Position numbers and translations under genes: made by a program
Notes under the pieces: model-generated
What the model saw: the letters and a program-made list of their open reading frames with translations, nothing else
Told to the model about the DNA's origin: nothing
Database searches by the model: none
Source: Arctopsyche grandis
Lineage: Eukaryota; Arthropoda; Insecta; Trichoptera; Hydropsychidae
Reading direction: 5' to 3'
Length of the DNA stretch: 64,000 bases
Assembly (NCBI RefSeq): GCF_051622035.1
Contig: NC_135366.1
Location: 9,517,001-9,581,000 of the forward strand
Part shown: positions 59,773 to 64,000 of the stretch, piece after piece
Position numbering within the stretch: position 1 is the first letter of the stretch
How the letters are laid out: each line of letters begins with the position of its first letter

Positions 59773-60135
59773 CTAGTATATAATAATTTAAATCATTAAA
59801 TTAAATCCAAATTAGTCATTTATATAATTACTTTCTAAATGATCAAATTTGTAGCATTGATCTATCTTGATAAAATCGCATCATAATCAGTTGATAAATT
59901 TACTTGTTTGGGCTAAAATAAAAAAAATGCACGTCACGTTTTCAGTACGCGTTTGAACTAGATAAAGTGTAATGTAATGTACATGCGAGTGACAATATAT
60001 TATAAATTATGTTTGCGGGTGTCTTAGATAAACTTTGCAGCAATAAAATTTTCTAGAAATGTACTTTGATTGTATTTTGCATTTGGTACTGTTTTATTTA
60101 CACATTCTGACGGTGGTCTTTGTTATTTTCCAGCA

Positions 60136-60906
60136 ATGGCTTTAAGTGTAGCGCTGCCTCTATCCGGGCTGGAGACAGAGTCATTCTCGACGTTCAGCGC
60201 GTTCGGCATTAAGAATATCTTCGGGATATCTCAAGATAGTCCCAGTCCATCGGCGTCCAGCGAATCCAGCGGACTGGGCTCGCTCGGATCCATTCCGCCC
60301 AGTCCGCATGACAATGACAAGGTATATTAAAGCAAAAAAATAAAAAGAAAATGCTTTTGATATTAGTATATATAGACAGTCACGATTAAAAACACTCCCA
60401 AAATCTGTAAATGTTGTCATCTATATTTATATACACACTTACTGCTTACTTACTGATTCAAAAATATTGTGCGATAAGGTTATCAGTTTAACATTTTAAA
60501 TGATAAATTAAATTTTCTGCTCATGCTAATCGTTACTTATTGTAAAGATTACCGATAATATCTGGATTTGGAGAGTTTCGCTGTTTGTGTTTTTTTTTCT
60601 TTTGAATGATTTGGTTCGTTTATATAAAATGAATGGTTTTTTTTTTGTTTGTTTTTTTAGACATTGTTTGCTGTTAAGTCGCCAGTACCTGAAATGCAAG
60701 TGCAATATGGTGGCCGGAACATACTAGATCTCAGAACGAACATCGATCCAGCTGGATGGAAACTAACATACTCTCATTTGCCTCCGAACAATCCGCCCTT
60801 CTTTCTCAACAACCGTTCGCAATATTACCGCCTCGGCGGATACGCACAAGTCGATTTTGACAAAGACACTTGCTCAGTCTGCGGATTTGAAAGCATTGCC
60901 AACTAA
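60136..60906 (+). CDS. Two-exon gene, 143-aa protein of unknown family
   Basis: Coding exons are 60136-60321 and 60661-60906. The first follows acceptor TTATTTTCCAG (to 60133) by two bases. Its 62 codons end at AAG, followed by donor GTATAT. The second follows a T-rich acceptor ending in AG at 60660 and codes 81 residues to TAA, so the join is phase 0. Residues 34-57 are Ser/Pro/Gly-rich (DSPSPSASSESSGLGSLGS, then IPPSP), likely disordered. Residues about 65-130 look folded and constrained (MQVQYGGRNILDLRTNIDPA, GWKLTYSHLPPNNPPFFLNN, YYRLGGYAQVDFD). A single CxxC lies at 133-136 (CSVCGF). There is no signal peptide or membrane segment, so it is probably intracellular. I do not recognise the family. 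Codon use and low stop density differ clearly from the flanks. Confidence 0.7.
60322..60660 (+). other. Intron of the 143-aa gene
   Basis: It starts GTATAT and ends with a long T-rich tract (TTTTTTTTTGTTTGTTTTTT) before AG. It is 339 bp, phase 0 and AT-rich, with in-frame stops soon after the donor (GTATATTAA). Confidence 0.7.
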
Positions 60907-61541
60907 CTACGCATGCAATGATGATATAAAAAAAAATCATAAATTTCGACCGGTAGCTTCCCTACAGATTAAAATTATAAACGAATTAATTAATATTATA
61001 TATAATATATATGTGTATTAATTGATATTATGTATTTGTAAAGTATAAATTTTTAAATTAATGGATTTGCCGTCCTAGCCAAACAAAGTAAACGCTGGAA
61101 TTTGGTTTGATACGAAACGATTATAAAGTTTAAATACAAAAAAAGAAGTCGATATGTGAATTGAAAGTTAACATTAACGCTTATATGTATGTATATTTAG
61201 GCAGAGATAACACATATCGCTTGAGTATGAGCAGGTGAGGCGGCCGCAGATCTCACTAGCCGAGTGCAGCCCACCTGACCGCAGACTGATGTCCCCGGTG
61301 TTCCGAGTCAGATAAATATTTTTAAGTAATAACGTTATTTTCATGACAGTGACCTGACGCCGCGCAATCGACTGAGGGATCGGTCTCAACTTCACCTGAT
61401 TATAGCAAACGGTCCGAATAGTTTTAAACGTTTATGAGCTTATATATATGAATTTATCGTTTACGAATGAAAAGATTATTATATTATTATTATGCACCAA
61501 CTGCTTTTATATATAATCGCTTGAAAATTTTAAATTTAAAT

Positions 61542-61561
61542 CGAGAAAAAAAAAAAAAAAA
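61542..61561. repeat. A-run
   Basis: About 19 consecutive A. A similar run lies near 62.39-62.41 kb. Confidence 0.85.
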
Positions 61562-62730
61562 GGTTTTTAACTATTGTTTTAGTTTGTTGTATAATGTACT
61601 GAATCGATTGTGAGAGAGCGAAGGAACACACATTGCAATCTATGTTAAGGTTTATGCTGTAATTATTAATGTGATAAAGATTTTTATAATGTGATCCTTG
61701 TTCCCGGTTATAACCTAATATGTGATTCCTGGATATATACTTTATTCCGCAATTTATCGTTTTAGTATTAGTAATGTAAGAAATTAGTCGAACATCACAG
61801 TTCTCCATAAATGGACAAATATGCAATACCCGCATTCCAATAATTGAACAGAAGCCGACGGGCGGGCAAAACCGCCGCGAATTTTCTAACTCTAGGACTG
61901 AAAGAAATCTTATCAATTTCTTTAACTTGACATTTCGAAATTCATCGGTCAATTGTGATTCGTTTTCAATTTTGGTCATTTCAAATTTTGCATTTCACTG
62001 TGTGTTGAGTCATATTTTTTTATGCGTTAAATGTTTAATCATAATTTTTATTAAAAACTAAAACCATAGTCAAATGACAGTATTTTTATATGGAGTCGGT
62101 TTTAGCATGTTGTTGTGTTAGTGTGTATTGAGTGTACCTCAGGTTCCTTTTCGAAAGGACGTAGAACACCACTCGAGGTAGGTCAGAGCTGCACCGAGAG
62201 GTGTCTACTGTTTGTATTTGATAAGCATTATGTAGGTTTAGCATATCTAGCGGACTAGCAATCCATTCGGGAGACTTATCTCCCAAAATGTACCAAAATT
62301 GGTTCTTATTCTCATATATGGTGATAATTCAATGCCATTAAGGCATTTCGCTCAATATATTTAGTATCCTAACAGATTTATTACCTCTTTCAAAAAAAAA
62401 AAAAAAAATGATAAAAGTATATTTGAAGTAAATTTATTTTAACAAGTATCCACCGTGAATAACTATAATTTAACGAATTAGCGGCAAAAACGACTTATAC
62501 AATTTTAAATTTAGCATTCATAATTATTCTTTTACTAAAGTGTAATACATATTTGTTTAGGAAAGCAGCGAGTTGCCTATGTATATGTAATATATGTAAA
62601 TCTTGTTTCATAATTGAATAACTTGCGTATGTGGCAATAATTTACTGATAATTCAAAACGAACTTAGTTATTCATAGTGTTTACAAAAAAATTAAATATA
62701 TAATATATATATTCATATGTATTCATATAT

Positions 62731-62734
<4 letters not shown>

Positions 62735-62806
<72 letters not shown>
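62735..62806. repeat. (AT)n microsatellite
   Basis: About 70 bp of alternating AT, preceded by imperfect TATATATTCATATGTAT sequence. Confidence 0.95.
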
Positions 62807-62808
<2 letters not shown>

Positions 62809-64000
62809 CCCACTTAAGTCTATTTTCATTTCGATGTGATACCATAAAAATGACTGATCTGTATTTAGTTTTTAAGTTGATTATACACAAATCTATTCAA
62901 AAGGTAATTTTATTGAATATTTGAAGTGCCAATGCTCTTAATATAACTTTTATTGACTGTTCTTATTTTTTATTATGTTTTGTTGTTAATTTCATGTTAA
63001 AGCACTCTTTGTGAAAAATTCAGTACAAGTCTTTTTATTTTATTGTTAGTTTTGGTTTAATTTGTGAAAACGACTGCAACATGCACAATCTCAATTTGCT
63101 TGCTGTGTAAATTTTGTATTCCTTGTTTGGTTTAAATCCGACATAATTTTAAGAGTACAATACGAAATGTTATATCAATCTAGTATCAAAGTTAGCCCAA
63201 TATGTTACTAGGTAAATTAACGTTTAGTTAAGTTTATGATCGGGGTGTTTTTAGACTGTAGTTTAACTATGTAGTTGAATGCGAAACATGTGTCGTCTCG
63301 TGAATGAACTCTTTACAATGTTACTTTGCAATAATACTCATACTTCTAGTTAAGTTTCGGCTAATTAAATATAGGTAAATGATTTATTATATTTCTATTT
63401 GTTTTTGTTTTTTTTCTATTGTAAAACTTGTTTTGAAAATCAAAAATTCTTACATGTCATGTCATATCTTCCAATAGTCTTTAGACTTTCATTGATGACA
63501 GGGTTCTTCACGCGAGTAAAACACACTTGTTAGCAAACTGGTCAATAAATATAAATCTATAGGCGATAGGCAGATATTTGTTGTAATATTAGTAATAGGT
63601 ATTTAAAGGTACTTAATATTATATGGTTCTTGCGATGCCTTAACTCTGGTTGTCAATTAGACAGTTCTTTGCCTAAAATGTTATTAATTTATTTTATTTT
63701 ATTTTTTGCTGTTCCGGCTATTTCTGTGAACTTCCAACAAGAAGGTTTTTCTCTTTAAATGATTTTATTGTCAATTTATTTTTACCTAAGTGTTCTTATT
63801 AAATGTTACCAAAATGTTTTTAATAAAATATTTTTATATGTAAATCATGTCTTTTCAATTATTGTATTTGGACTTTTAAAACCCATTACAATTCCTATTG
63901 TCATATATACTTGCATACATTGCCGGCTCGTAGACAAGATTTATAACAATTTTACTCAAACCCCATACCTAAATCTACTATTAAATATACATGTCTGAGA

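Larger units (their letters stand above)
60907..64000 (+). other. Presumed long 3' untranslated region and downstream DNA
   Basis: No further plus-strand exon of quality is seen after the stop codon. AATAAA motifs that could end the transcript are at about 63543 and 63821, and the true end is not determinable. A GC-richer piece at 61.2-61.4 kb may be conserved. An (AT)n run and several A-runs lie within. A 147-codon frame on the opposite strand (61536-61979) is treated as doubtful. Confidence 0.35.

Noticed and set aside
61536..61979. 147-codon minus-strand ORF, the longest in the window, with a proper ATG
   Set aside because: It ends in a poly-Phe run from an A-tract, lies opposite the presumed 3' UTR, shows no recognisable domain and has no splice or promoter support. 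Probably chance, though a search of its first 60 residues would be worthwhile.
1..64000. CRISPR array, phage or bacterial operon
   Set aside because: The direct repeats seen are microsatellites and transposons. No regularly spaced repeat array, no bacterial-type gene organisation, and clear eukaryotic introns and retroelements.

Overview
This is an AT-rich eukaryotic genomic window, almost certainly from an insect. It has introns with GT/AG borders, many TACATATGTA-type simple motifs, LINE fragments of Jockey and RTE-like type, a tRNA-headed SINE, Helitron-like elements with CTAG ends, and 5S rRNA-derived sequence of arthropod type. Nothing suggests a prokaryote: there are no operons, no ribosome-binding-site spacing and no long continuous ORFs. 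I cannot fix the insect order.

Layout. Bases 1 to about 58,000 are mostly gene-poor DNA filled with transposon debris: three piggyBac-like TTAA-flanked short elements (3.8, 33.6 and 42.6 kb), a fragment end of the first of these at 56.0 kb, a Harbinger-like MITE nested in a LINE (4.9 kb), hAT-like short elements (43.3, 51.6 and 55.1 kb), a Mutator-like foldback with a perfect 9-bp target duplication (38.2 kb), a MITE split by a Jockey insertion (35.3-36.2 kb), about ten copies of one tRNA-derived SINE family, six Helitron-like short copies, several unnamed foldback repeats, and a tandem 5S rRNA-derived block with a palindromic head (36.3-36.6 kb). GC-rich islands stand out at 8.3, 34.8, 48.6-49.05 and 58.3-58.8 kb and are candidate promoters or first exons.

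The only well-supported protein gene is at the right end. A two-exon reading frame (60,136-60,321 and 60,661-60,906, plus strand, 143 residues) has correct splice sites, phase 0 and a long following untranslated stretch. A GC-rich 5' untranslated exon ending in a good donor at 58,419 probably belongs to it. I do not recognise the protein family. Three further weak candidates are a first coding exon at 8,412, a 32-codon frame at 19,605 and a 64-codon frame at 58,676.

The interest of the window lies mainly in the nested transposon record, where target duplications give insertion order, and in two odd objects: the 5S-derived palindromic tandem block and a hAT-like element carrying what may be a captured host exon.
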